A program made the translations under genes and the position numbers. From JBEBGV01 sp040081265 (GTDB taxonomy: Bacteria > Acidobacteriota > Vicinamibacteria > Vicinamibacterales > UBA2999), in the NCBI GenBank assembly GCA_040081265.1, contig JBEBGV010000017.1, forward strand, positions 1-64,000: a stretch of 64,000 nucleotides of DNA, read 5' to 3'. Positions within the stretch are counted from its first letter, which is position 1. Each line of letters starts with the position of its first letter. A model generated the notes under the pieces. It was given only the letters and a program-made list of their open reading frames with translations, was not told the origin of the DNA and searched no databases. Positions 7,951 to 16,115 of this stretch are shown one piece after another.

Positions 7951-8741
7951 CGAGAAATCTGAAGTTCACCCTCGCCTACGACGGCTCGTCGTTCGTGGGC
8001 TGGCAGCGCCAGGCCGAGGGCGAGTCGATTCAGGGTGTTCTCGAGGACGTGCTCGCGAAGTTCGAAGGCGCGCCGGTCGTCGTGCACGGCGCGGGCCGTA
8101 CTGACGCAGGCGTCCATGCGCTCGGCCAGGTTGCCAGCGCGCGTCTTGGGAGCGAGCTCGACGAGACGACCCTGGTGCGGGCGGTGAACGCTCAGCTTCC
8201 CGAGTCGGTCCGGGTCCTCAAAATCGAGGACGTGGCCGACGACTTCCATGCGCGGTTCAGCGCCACGTCGAAGACCTATCGCTACGTGATTGGGCGAGGT
8301 GAGCTGGCGTCACCCTTTACCAGATCCTTCAGCTGGCACGTCCCCGAGCCGCTCGACGTGATGGCCATGCGTCAGGCCGCACGCCACCTGGTGGGTCGCC
8401 ACGATTTTTCCGCATTCCGCAGCGTCGGCGGCGGTTCACCCGACAGCGTGCGGACGATCACGCGCGCTGAGGTGCTGGCGATGGGGGTCAGCGGGCCGGC
8501 CACTCTCTGGGGATCTGGTGGTGAGACGCTCTCGGTCGAGCTGGCCGCTGACGGGTTCCTCAGGCACATGGTGCGGGCGATCGCGGGCACGCTCGTCGAG
8601 GTCGGACGCGGCTGGCGCGACCCGGAATCAATGACCATGCTGGTGTCGGGTGTGGCGCGTTCCGAGGCCGGGGCGACCGCCCCGCCACAGGGGTTGTTCC
8701 TCGTTCGAGTGGACTATGATCAGGGGGCGTGCGCCCGCTAG
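7905..8741 (+). CDS. truA: tRNA pseudouridine(38-40) synthase TruA
   Basis: TruA isomerises uridines 38-40 in the anticodon arm of tRNAs. The catalytic loop GAGRTDAGVHALGQ is present, with the nucleophilic aspartate at about residue 67. The flanking blocks KFTLAYDGSSFVGWQRQ, RYVIGRGE and FLRHMVRAIAGTL are all as expected. The only ordinary start is GTG at 7905, which overlaps pyrE by 46 nt and adds about 18 residues before the conserved NLKFTLAYDG. Initiation at a non-standard codon nearer 7960 cannot be excluded. The gene is the second of the pyrE transcription unit and is followed by uppS after 34 nt. Confidence 0.93.
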   Translation: MRGGSPGGQARVSSLTRNLKFTLAYDGSSFVGWQRQAEGESIQGVLEDVLAKFEGAPVVVHGAGRTDAGVHALGQVASARLGSELDETTLVRAVNAQLPESVRVLKIEDVADDFHARFSATSKTYRYVIGRGELASPFTRSFSWHVPEPLDVMAMRQAARHLVGRHDFSAFRSVGGGSPDSVRTITRAEVLAMGVSGPATLWGSGGETLSVELAADGFLRHMVRAIAGTLVEVGRGWRDPESMTMLVSGVARSEAGATAPPQGLFLVRVDYDQGACAR

Positions 8742-8775
8742 ACATCAGCGCTGAAGTCGGCCCGGAGACCTGGTG

Positions 8776-9567
8776 ATGTCTCTCGATCAGCTGCTTGCGT
8801 CGATACCGCCGGGACACCCGGATGAAGCGCTCGCCCGGCAGGTCAGCGTGGAGCGACTGCCCACGCACGTGGCGATCATCATGGACGGCAACGGCCGGTG
8901 GGCGGCGCAGCGTCACCTCCCACGCGTCGAAGGCCACCGCGCCGGCTCCGAAGCCGTCCGCGACACCGTCGAGACGGCTGCCCGGCTGGGCCTCAATGTC
9001 CTGACGCTCTACGCCTTCTCGATCGAGAACTGGAAACGTCCGGCCACCGAGGTCGGCACGCTCATGGTGCTGCTCAAGCGATACCTTCGCTCCGAGCTGA
9101 ACATGCTGCTCAAGAACAACATCCGCTTCGGGGTGATCGGTCGCATGGACGAGCTTGCGCCGGATATCCAGGAGGAGTTGGGGAAGGCCATCGCGCGCAC
9201 CGCGGCCAACGAGGGCATGCAGTTCAATATCGCGCTCAACTACGGCGGTCGGGCCGAGATCGTCGATGCGGCCCGAAGGGCGATGGAATCTGGATTGCGA
9301 CCCGACGCGCTCGACGAAGCCACGTTCTCGCGATTCCTCTACACCGCCGGCCAGCCGGATCCCGACCTGCTGATTCGCACGAGCGGCGAGATGCGGGTGA
9401 GCAATTTTCTCCTGTGGCAGATTGCCTACGCGGAGATCTACGTGACCGAGACGTTGTGGCCGGATTTCAGGCGTCGGCACCTGCTCGAGGCGGTGCTGGC
9501 CTACCAGAAGCGCGAGCGTCGCTACGGCGGAATCACGCCGCCGGCCGCGGCGTTCAGCGCGCAATGA
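8776..9567 (+). CDS. uppS: Undecaprenyl diphosphate synthase (isoprenyl transferase)
   Basis: UppS condenses eight isopentenyl diphosphates onto farnesyl diphosphate to make the C55 lipid carrier for peptidoglycan and glycans. The protein has HVAIIMDGNGRWA with the catalytic Asp at residue 37, and the SIENWKRP and RIRTSGE-type (DLLIRTSGEMRVSNFLLWQ) motifs, all in order. The ATG at 8776 follows GGAG at 8764-8767, so I prefer it to the GTG at 8773. It overlaps cdsA by 4 nt (ATGA). The run uppS-cdsA-dxr-rseP is conserved in many bacteria and links isoprenoid supply, phospholipid precursor synthesis and envelope stress proteolysis. Confidence 0.96.
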   Translation: MSLDQLLASIPPGHPDEALARQVSVERLPTHVAIIMDGNGRWAAQRHLPRVEGHRAGSEAVRDTVETAARLGLNVLTLYAFSIENWKRPATEVGTLMVLLKRYLRSELNMLLKNNIRFGVIGRMDELAPDIQEELGKAIARTAANEGMQFNIALNYGGRAEIVDAARRAMESGLRPDALDEATFSRFLYTAGQPDPDLLIRTSGEMRVSNFLLWQIAYAEIYVTETLWPDFRRRHLLEAVLAYQKRERRYGGITPPAAAFSAQ

Positions 9568-10328
9568 CGCGGCTCGTCAGCGGCGTCGCGCTCGGCGCGG
9601 CTGCGCTCGCCGCGATCCTGTTTCTCCCAGCGATGGTGCTGCGGGTGCTGGCGTGCGGCGTCGCGGCGCTGGCCGCGCACGAGTACCTGACCGTCACGCA
9701 GTCGAAGACATCGCTCCCTGTGCTGGCGCTGGTGGCGGCGGGGTGCTGGCTCGTGCCCGAGTGGCGGGGCGACCTGGCACTGCGGTTGATGATGTTTCTG
9801 GCCGCGTGGGTGGCGCTGACGGTGCTGTGGCGGGGTACGTCACTGCAGGACGCGGGTGTGCAGGCGTTCGCTCCGCTCTACATCGGCCTCCCACTCGGCA
9901 TGCTCCTCGCGGTTCACATGCAGACCGGAGCACGGGTGACGCTTCTGCTGATTGGCACGGTGGTGGTCAGCGACTCCGCGCAGTACTACACGGGCAGGAT
10001 GTTCGGACGCCATCCGCTGGCGCCGACCATCAGCCCGAAGAAGACGCGTGAAGGTGCGCTCGGAGGCGTGCTGTTCGGCACACTCTTCATGGTTGGCATC
10101 GGACGTCTGTTCCTCGGCGCGCCCGTCGCAACGCTCGCGTTGCTCGGCGCCCTGATCGTGGCGGCGGGCATCTGCGGCGACTTGTTCGAATCGCGCCTCA
10201 AGCGCGCCTCAGGCGTGAAGGACAGCTCGTCGATCATCCCCGGCCACGGGGGGGTGCTGGATCGGATCGACGCGCTGCTCTTTGCCGCGCCGGTCTTCTA
10301 CTTCTACCTGCAGGCGGCGCGACCATGA
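9564..10328 (+). CDS. cdsA: Phosphatidate cytidylyltransferase (CDP-diglyceride synthase)
   Basis: CdsA makes CDP-diacylglycerol from phosphatidate and CTP in the cytoplasmic membrane. The 254-residue protein is made almost entirely of hydrophobic helices. It ends with the family signature SRLKRASGVKDSSSI followed by PGHGGVLDRIDALL, which carries the metal-binding aspartates. The open frame extends far upstream, but those codons are out-of-frame uppS sequence. The true start is the ATG at 9564, which overlaps the uppS stop. The end overlaps dxr by 4 nt. Confidence 0.95.
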   Translation: MTRLVSGVALGAAALAAILFLPAMVLRVLACGVAALAAHEYLTVTQSKTSLPVLALVAAGCWLVPEWRGDLALRLMMFLAAWVALTVLWRGTSLQDAGVQAFAPLYIGLPLGMLLAVHMQTGARVTLLLIGTVVVSDSAQYYTGRMFGRHPLAPTISPKKTREGALGGVLFGTLFMVGIGRLFLGAPVATLALLGALIVAAGICGDLFESRLKRASGVKDSSSIIPGHGGVLDRIDALLFAAPVFYFYLQAARP

Positions 10329-11503
10329 AGCGCCTGGCCATCCTCGGCTCGACCGGATCCATCGGCCAGAGCACGCTCGCCGTGGTTGACGCGCACCCTG
10401 AGCGGCTGTCGGTCGCCGCGCTGGCGGCAGGTGACAACGTCGAGCGACTTGCCGAACAGGTGGCGCGATACAAGCCGGAGGTCGTCGCGCTGGCGACCGG
10501 CGGTGCCGTCGCCAGGTTCCGGTCGCTGGTCGGGCCATCTGGACCTGCCGTTCACGAGGGTACGGAAGGGCTCGTCGCGGTTGCCACCCGCCCCGACGTC
10601 GATATCGTGGTCTGCGCGTCAGCGGGTACGGCGGGGCTCGAAGCCGTGCTGGCGGCGATTGAGGCCGGCAAGACCATCGCGCTGGCGAACAAAGAGGTGC
10701 TGGTCATGGCCGGCGCCCTCGTCACCGAGGCGGCCCGGCGGCGCGGAGTCGCCATCCTGCCGGTCGACAGCGAGCACAACGCTATCCACCAGTGCCTCGA
10801 CGGGAGACCACTGGCCGACATCAGGCGTCTCATCCTGACAGCGTCGGGCGGGCCGTTCCGGACCGTCGAGGATTCTGAGCTCGACCGGGTCGGGCCGGAG
10901 GAAGCCCTGCAGCACCCGACGTGGCGGATGGGCCGGAAGATCACGATCGACTCGGCCACGCTGATGAACAAGGGCCTGGAGGTCATCGAAGCGCATTGGC
11001 TGTTCGGTGTGACCGCCGACCAGATTGACGTGGTCGTCCATCCCCAGTCGGTGGTGCACTCAATGGTCGAGTTTGTCGACGGGTCGATCCTGGCTCAGCT
11101 CGGGGTCACCGACATGCGGTTGCCGATTCAGTACGCGTGTTCCTATCCCGAGCGCTGGGCGACGCCCCTGCCCCCGCTCGATCTGGCGCGCGCGGGACGG
11201 CTCGAGTTCGAACCGCCCGACTACGCGCGCTTTCCGTGCCTTGCACTGGCGTTTCGCGCCCTGCGGGGCGGAGGCGGCCTGTCGATTGCGTTGAACGCGG
11301 CGAATGAAATTGCCGTCGAAAGCTTTCTCGGGAAGAAACTGGCATTCAAGGCGATTCCGCGCGTGATCAGCGAGACCATGGACGCCTGCCCGGCTGGACA
11401 CCCCGAGACGCTGGACGATATCCGGCGTCTCGACACGTGGGCAAAAGCGTGCGCCCGCGACGTGGCGCGAGCGTTAGAATTGAAACCTGAGGCTGTGAAG
11501 TGA
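10325..11503 (+). CDS. dxr: 1-deoxy-D-xylulose 5-phosphate reductoisomerase
   Basis: Dxr carries out the NADPH-dependent second step of the MEP isoprenoid pathway. The Rossmann motif LGSTGSIG occurs at residues 7-14. The substrate and metal motif SEHNAI and the flexible-loop HPQSVVHSMVEF are present, as are ANKEVLVMAG and TMDACP-type C-terminal helices. The length (392) is standard. Its position between cdsA and rseP with 4-nt overlaps on both sides shows translational coupling. Together with uppS it indicates that this organism makes isoprenoids by the MEP route. Confidence 0.96.
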   Translation: MKRLAILGSTGSIGQSTLAVVDAHPERLSVAALAAGDNVERLAEQVARYKPEVVALATGGAVARFRSLVGPSGPAVHEGTEGLVAVATRPDVDIVVCASAGTAGLEAVLAAIEAGKTIALANKEVLVMAGALVTEAARRRGVAILPVDSEHNAIHQCLDGRPLADIRRLILTASGGPFRTVEDSELDRVGPEEALQHPTWRMGRKITIDSATLMNKGLEVIEAHWLFGVTADQIDVVVHPQSVVHSMVEFVDGSILAQLGVTDMRLPIQYACSYPERWATPLPPLDLARAGRLEFEPPDYARFPCLALAFRALRGGGGLSIALNAANEIAVESFLGKKLAFKAIPRVISETMDACPAGHPETLDDIRRLDTWAKACARDVARALELKPEAVK

Positions 11504-12819
11504 CGACCCTTCTCTCATTCCTGTTCGTCCTCGGCGTGCTTGTCTTTGTCCATGAGCTCGGGCATTTCCTGGCGGCTCGCCGGGTTGGTATCCGGGTGCT
11601 CGTGTTCTCGCTGGGGTTTGGTCCCAAGCTCCTGAAGACCAAGCGTGGTGACACGGAGTACTGCATCAGCCTCATCCCGCTCGGCGGGTACGTGAAGATG
11701 GCGGGCGAGTCGGCCGAAGAGCCTCGCACAGGCGCTCCCGACGAGTTCATGTCGAAGTCGAAGTGGGAGCGCTTCCAGGTGCTCATCATGGGCCCGGTGA
11801 TGAACCTGGTCCTGGCCGTCGTCGTGCTGGCGTTTGTCTTCGCGCAGGGAGCGGAGGTGCCGGCGTACCAGGACGAACCTCCGCTCATCGGAGGCGTGAC
11901 TGCCGGGGGCGCGGCGGACAAGGGCGGTATCCAGATCGGCGATCGCATCCTGACTGTGGCTGGCCAGGACGTTCCCACGTGGGACAAATTCTTCATTGCG
12001 GTGGCGACGCGACCCGATCGCGACCTGCCGGTCACGCTCCTCAGAAACGGCGAGACCCTCGCGGTCACGATCCATCCGACGTCGGAGGGACGGTTCGAGA
12101 TTGGCGACGCCGGGGTACTTCCCGACTCGACCCCGATCATCCAGTCGGTGGTGCCCAACCAGCCAGCCGACAAGGCCGGCGTGAAGGCAAAGGACCTGGT
12201 GCTGGCAGCCAACGGGCAGCGCATGGCGTCACGCCAGCAGCTGGTCACCACCATCTCGGGCAGCCCGAATCGTCCCGTCGATCTGCTCATCAAGCGCGAC
12301 GGTGCGGAGCTTCACATCGCGGTCACGCCGGAACTCACCGGCAATCGCGGGCTGATCGGCGTCACCATTACCGAGCCCACCAAGACGTTCAAGCCGGGCC
12401 CGTGGCAGGCCTTTACGCTGAGCGTCGAGCGCAACATCGAGGGATCGGGACTGATCTTCAGGACACTGGGCGGCCTCTTTGTGGGTCAGACGTCCTTCAA
12501 GCAGCTCCAGGGACCGGTGGCGATTGCGCAGTTATCGGGCGAGTCGGCCCAGCTTGGGTGGGCGGCCCTCTTTTCGCTGATGGCGACGCTGAGCCTGAAC
12601 CTTGGCCTGCTGAACCTGTTCCCCATCCCGATGCTCGACGGCGGCCACATCCTGATCATGGCGCTCGAGGGCATCGCGAGGCGCGACTTCAGCATGCAGG
12701 TCAAGGAGAAGATGCTCCTGGCCGGCTTCGTCGTCATCCTGATGCTCATGGTGACCGTCATTTACAATGACCTCACTCGAATCAGCTGGCTCGAGCGGCT
12801 GATGCCCTGGCGGAACTAG
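11500..12819 (+). CDS. rseP: RseP-type site-2 membrane metalloprotease
   Basis: This 439-residue intramembrane zinc protease has HELGH at residues 18-22 in the first transmembrane helix. The second active-site motif NLFPIPMLDGGH is near the C-terminus and supplies the third zinc ligand. Two PDZ-like segments lie between them (around IGGVTAGGAADKGGI and VVPNQPADKAGVK). RseP cleaves anti-sigma factors and remnant signal peptides within the membrane. Start is GTG at 11500, overlapping dxr by 4 nt. No sigma/anti-sigma pair is visible nearby, so the substrate is unknown. Confidence 0.94.
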   Translation: MTTLLSFLFVLGVLVFVHELGHFLAARRVGIRVLVFSLGFGPKLLKTKRGDTEYCISLIPLGGYVKMAGESAEEPRTGAPDEFMSKSKWERFQVLIMGPVMNLVLAVVVLAFVFAQGAEVPAYQDEPPLIGGVTAGGAADKGGIQIGDRILTVAGQDVPTWDKFFIAVATRPDRDLPVTLLRNGETLAVTIHPTSEGRFEIGDAGVLPDSTPIIQSVVPNQPADKAGVKAKDLVLAANGQRMASRQQLVTTISGSPNRPVDLLIKRDGAELHIAVTPELTGNRGLIGVTITEPTKTFKPGPWQAFTLSVERNIEGSGLIFRTLGGLFVGQTSFKQLQGPVAIAQLSGESAQLGWAALFSLMATLSLNLGLLNLFPIPMLDGGHILIMALEGIARRDFSMQVKEKMLLAGFVVILMLMVTVIYNDLTRISWLERLMPWRN

Positions 12820-12904
12820 CGCCAGCCCGGCTGTGCCGAGCGGTCTGACCCTTGCACCAGCCACGCCGACACTCCGTCTGATCTCTTGGAAGAGGAGCCC
12901 CCCA

Positions 12905-13795
12905 ATGACGCGTATTCATCAGCTCGCCCTGGCCGTGGCCTTGACGCTCGGAGTGGCCCTCCCGGCGTGGGCGCAATTGCCGGTCACCCCCGCTGACATC
13001 CAGCGACTTCAGGACAGCCTGACGCAGGCCGGAACCGAACTTCAGCAGCTGCGAAGCCAGGACGCATCGCGCGCCGGGGATCTTCAGCCGCAGCTCGACG
13101 ATCTCCGCGACGAGGTCACGTACCTCCGCGTCAAGCTCCGCAAGGAGGGCAACGTGCCTCGGGGTGACTACGCAGAGGTGCGGGACCGCATCGACGACCT
13201 GCGTTCGAGGGCCAGTGCAGGTGCCCGCGTCGCCGTGCAGCCGGCTCCTGCCCCCGCTCCAGCGCCTCGTCCGTCGACGTCCCCTCGCGCCAATGGGGAG
13301 ATTCCCGTTGGAACCGAGATCGATGTCCGTCTCCAGACAGCGCTCAACTCGGGGACCGCAACTGCCGAGGATCGATTCGAAGCCACTACGCTCGTGGACC
13401 TGGTAGCCGATGCACGCACAGTGATTCCGGCGGGATCGGTGATGCGCGGGGTCGTGACTGCGGTGGAGCCGGCGACGCGCACCAATCGTACGGCGCGCAT
13501 GACGGTCAGCTTCGATCAGGTCACGGTCAACGGACGTGCCTATCCGATGCGCGGCACGGTGACGCAGGCGATCGAGGGTGAAGGGATCCGCGGCGAGACG
13601 ACGCGCGCCGGTGCCGGTGCGGGAGTGGGTGCCGTGATCGGTGGGCTGCTCGGCGGTATCAAGGGCGCCATCGCCGGCATCCTGATCGGTGGCGGTGGGG
13701 CAATTGCGGCGACCGAAGGCAAGCAGGTTGAACTGCCGCCGGGCTCGGTGCTTCGCGTCAGGTTCGATTCGGCCCTGCAGATCGCGGGGCGCTGA
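12905..13795 (+). CDS. Secreted coiled-coil / glycine-zipper protein of unknown function
   Basis: I chose the ATG at 12905 because an AGAGGAG Shine-Dalgarno lies just upstream and a clean signal peptide follows (QLALAVALTLGVALPAWAQ). The mature 296-residue protein has three parts. First is an alpha-helical coiled-coil-like region (about residues 30-100, ELQQLRSQ and LDDLRDEVTYLRVKL), then a proline/alanine linker. Last is a beta-rich domain (GTEIDVRLQTALNSGTATAEDRFEATT) like that of TrbI/VirB10-type or outer-membrane assembly proteins. Near the C-terminus is a glycine zipper (AGVGAVIGGLLGGIKGAIAG) that could insert in the membrane. It probably acts in the periplasm or outer membrane; no enzyme motif is seen. 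Confidence 0.75.
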   Translation: MTRIHQLALAVALTLGVALPAWAQLPVTPADIQRLQDSLTQAGTELQQLRSQDASRAGDLQPQLDDLRDEVTYLRVKLRKEGNVPRGDYAEVRDRIDDLRSRASAGARVAVQPAPAPAPAPRPSTSPRANGEIPVGTEIDVRLQTALNSGTATAEDRFEATTLVDLVADARTVIPAGSVMRGVVTAVEPATRTNRTARMTVSFDQVTVNGRAYPMRGTVTQAIEGEGIRGETTRAGAGAGVGAVIGGLLGGIKGAIAGILIGGGGAIAATEGKQVELPPGSVLRVRFDSALQIAGR

Positions 13796-13806
13796 GGATG
13801 TGTGGC

Positions 13807-13836
13807 GCCGGGTCGTTCCGACCCGGCCTACGTACG
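13807..13836. terminator. Bidirectional hairpin with CTACGTACG flank (family copy 1)
   Basis: A perfect 9-bp stem GCCGGGTCG with loop TTC (13807-13827) is followed by CTACGTACG. The 31 bases 13806-13836 recur identically at 50343-50373. It lies at the junction of the convergent glycine-zipper and hemL genes, and the hemL stop codon is inside the flank. It lacks a T-run, so it is terminator-like by position and structure rather than canonical. Confidence 0.6.
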
Positions 13837-15123
13837 CTTTCTAGCGACGTCCTGCATGGCCGCGTGAGCGGCGTCGATGGTCTGTGCGATCTGTCGGTCG
13901 CTGTGCGCGGCCGACAGGAACCACGCCTCAAACTGCGAAGGCGGCCCGTAAATCCCGCGTTTCAGCATCCCTCTGAAGAAGGTGGCGTACGCCTGGGTAT
14001 CCGCCATCAACGCCGACTCGTAGTCGCGCACCGGGGATGAGGTGAAGAACGGCGTGACCAGCGAGCCAAACGCATTCACCTGCACGGCCACGCCAGCTGA
14101 GCGCGCCGCGTCGGCAAATCCCGTCGCCAGACGTGCACCCTTTCTTGCCAGATCCCGATAGAGCCTGGGAGTGAGGCGCGCCAGCGCCCAGAGTCCGGCC
14201 GCCATGGCCACCGGATTTCCAGACAGCGTGCCCGCCTGATACACCGGCCCGGTGGGTGCAACCAGCTGCATGATGTCCGCCCGGCCACCGTAGGCGCCGA
14301 CGGGGAGTCCGCCTCCGATGATCTTCCCCAGACAGGTGAGATCGGGCGTCACGTCAAAGATCTCCTGCGCACCGCCTCCGGACGCACGAAAGCCTGAAAT
14401 CACCTCGTCGAACACGAGCAAGGCGCCGTGCCGGGTTGCCAGTTCCCGAAGGCCGCGCAGGAAGCCGTCGGCCGGGGGAACGAGCCCCATGTTGCCGGCA
14501 ATCGGCTCGACCACGATCGCGGCAATCGTGCGGCGGTGCGTCTTGAAGAGTGCCGCGACCGAGGCCAGGTCGTTGTAACGGGCGAGCAGCGTGTCTGCGG
14601 CGACAGTCGCCGTGACCCCGGGACTGGTCGGTATTCCGAGCGTCGTTGCCCCGGAGCCCGCCTTCACGAGGAACGCGTCGGCATGGCCGTGATAGCAACC
14701 GGCGAACTTGATGATGCGATCGCGCCCCGTAAACGCCCGCGCGACCCGCACGGCGCTCATCGCCGCTTCGGTGCCAGAGCTGACAAAGCGCACGCGTTCC
14801 ATTGAGGGCACCAGCTGCCGAACCCGCTCGCCGAGCTGGGTCTCGAGGACCGAGGGTGCGCCGAAGCTGGTACCGAGTGCAGCCGTGGTGCTGATGGTCT
14901 TGATGAGGCCAGGCGGCGCATGCCCGTGAATCAACGGGCCCCACGACATGACGTAGTCCACGTACGTGTTGCCATCGACATCTTCGAGCACGGCGCCGCG
15001 TGCGCGCTTCACGAAGAGGGGTGTTCCGCCGACCGAGGTGAAGGCGCGAACCGGGCTGTCGACGCCACCAGCGAGAATGCGCCTGGCGCGTGCAAATTGT
15101 GTCCTGGATGTGCGATGTGTCAT
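13828..15123 (-). CDS. hemL: Glutamate-1-semialdehyde 2,1-aminomutase
   Basis: HemL is the PLP-dependent last step of the C5 route from glutamyl-tRNA to 5-aminolevulinate. The protein (431 residues) begins with the expected RARRILAGGVDSPVRAF and has the PLP-lysine segment CLGKIIGGGLPVGAYGG. FDEVISGFR contains the cofactor-binding aspartate. Length and motifs are normal. It is the last gene of the vWA/heme operon and overlaps hemB by 4 nt. Together with hemA upstream it provides the complete C5 pathway, so no ALA synthase is needed. Confidence 0.96.
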   Translation of the reverse strand: MTHRTSRTQFARARRILAGGVDSPVRAFTSVGGTPLFVKRARGAVLEDVDGNTYVDYVMSWGPLIHGHAPPGLIKTISTTAALGTSFGAPSVLETQLGERVRQLVPSMERVRFVSSGTEAAMSAVRVARAFTGRDRIIKFAGCYHGHADAFLVKAGSGATTLGIPTSPGVTATVAADTLLARYNDLASVAALFKTHRRTIAAIVVEPIAGNMGLVPPADGFLRGLRELATRHGALLVFDEVISGFRASGGGAQEIFDVTPDLTCLGKIIGGGLPVGAYGGRADIMQLVAPTGPVYQAGTLSGNPVAMAAGLWALARLTPRLYRDLARKGARLATGFADAARSAGVAVQVNAFGSLVTPFFTSSPVRDYESALMADTQAYATFFRGMLKRGIYGPPSQFEAWFLSAAHSDRQIAQTIDAAHAAMQDVARKRT

Positions 15124-16115
15124 GAACGGAGCGCGCGGGCGGCGTCTCGAGCGTAGTAGGTGATGATGATGTCTGCGCCGGCTCGGCGGATGGCGACGAG
15201 CGACTCCATCATCGCGCGGGGCTCGTCGAGCCAGCCATTGCGAGCCGCGGCCTTCAGCATGGCGTACTCGCCGCTGACCTGATACGCCGCCGTGGGCCTG
15301 CCAAAGCGGGCTTTCACCCTGGCAATGACGTCGAGGTACGGCATCGCCGGCTTCACCATGACGATGTCGGCGCCCTCGGCGATGTCGATGTCGACCTCGC
15401 GCAGCGCCTCTTCAACGTTGGCCGGGTCCATCTGGTGACTGCGGCGATCGCCGAACTGCGGGGCCGAATCGGCCGCGTCTCGGAACGGACCGTAGAACGC
15501 CGAACAGTACTTGGCAGCGTAGGACATGATCGCGACCTGATCGAACCCGCGCGTGTCGAGCGCGGTGCGGATCGCGCCGACCCGCCCGTCCATCATGTCG
15601 GACGGCGCCACGATGTCTGCGCCGGCCTCGGCATGTGAGACCGCCGCGGCGACCAGGTGCGCCACGCTGACGTCGTTCAGGATTTCTTCGCCAGCGAGGA
15701 TGCCGCAGTGGCCATGCGAGGTGTACTCGCACAAGCACACGTCGGTGATGACGAGCATGCCGGGAACGGCGTGCTTGATGGCCTTGATGGCCATCTGCAC
15801 CGGAGCATGCGGGTCAGACGCGAGCGTGCCCTGATCGTCTTTTGCCGCCGGAAGCCCGAAGAGCAGGACGGCGCGAACGCCCTCAGCTGAGGCCGCGGAC
15901 GCTTCTTTCACCGCCTCGTCCACCGACAGCTGGAAGACGCCTGGCATCGACCCGACTTCGCGTCGCACGCCTCGGCCCTCGCAGACGAAGAGAGGATAGA
16001 CGAGGCAGTCGGTGGTGAGGTGTGTTTCCCGCACCAGGGCACGAAGGGCGTCCGATCGTCTGAGGCGGCGAGGCCTCTGGGTCAGGTGGAGGTGTGTTGA
16101 CGACTCTACGCTCAT
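15120..16115 (-). CDS. hemB: Porphobilinogen synthase (5-aminolevulinate dehydratase)
   Basis: HemB condenses two 5-aminolevulinates into porphobilinogen. The 331-residue protein has the Schiff-base lysine segment MVKPAMPYLDVI and the second lysine in MSYAAKYCSAFYGPFRDAADS. The metal segment DVCLCEYTSHGHCGI contains the cysteines of the zinc-type active site, so this is predicted to be a zinc enzyme rather than a purely magnesium-dependent one. It overlaps hemL and the hemD fusion gene by 4 nt each. Confidence 0.96.
   Translation of the reverse strand: MSVESSTHLHLTQRPRRLRRSDALRALVRETHLTTDCLVYPLFVCEGRGVRREVGSMPGVFQLSVDEAVKEASAASAEGVRAVLLFGLPAAKDDQGTLASDPHAPVQMAIKAIKHAVPGMLVITDVCLCEYTSHGHCGILAGEEILNDVSVAHLVAAAVSHAEAGADIVAPSDMMDGRVGAIRTALDTRGFDQVAIMSYAAKYCSAFYGPFRDAADSAPQFGDRRSHQMDPANVEEALREVDIDIAEGADIVMVKPAMPYLDVIARVKARFGRPTAAYQVSGEYAMLKAAARNGWLDEPRAMMESLVAIRRAGADIIITYYARDAARALRS

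Noticed and set aside
8898..9563. N-terminal extension of cdsA
   Set aside because: This stretch is uppS sequence in another frame; CdsA membrane helices begin at the ATG at 9564.
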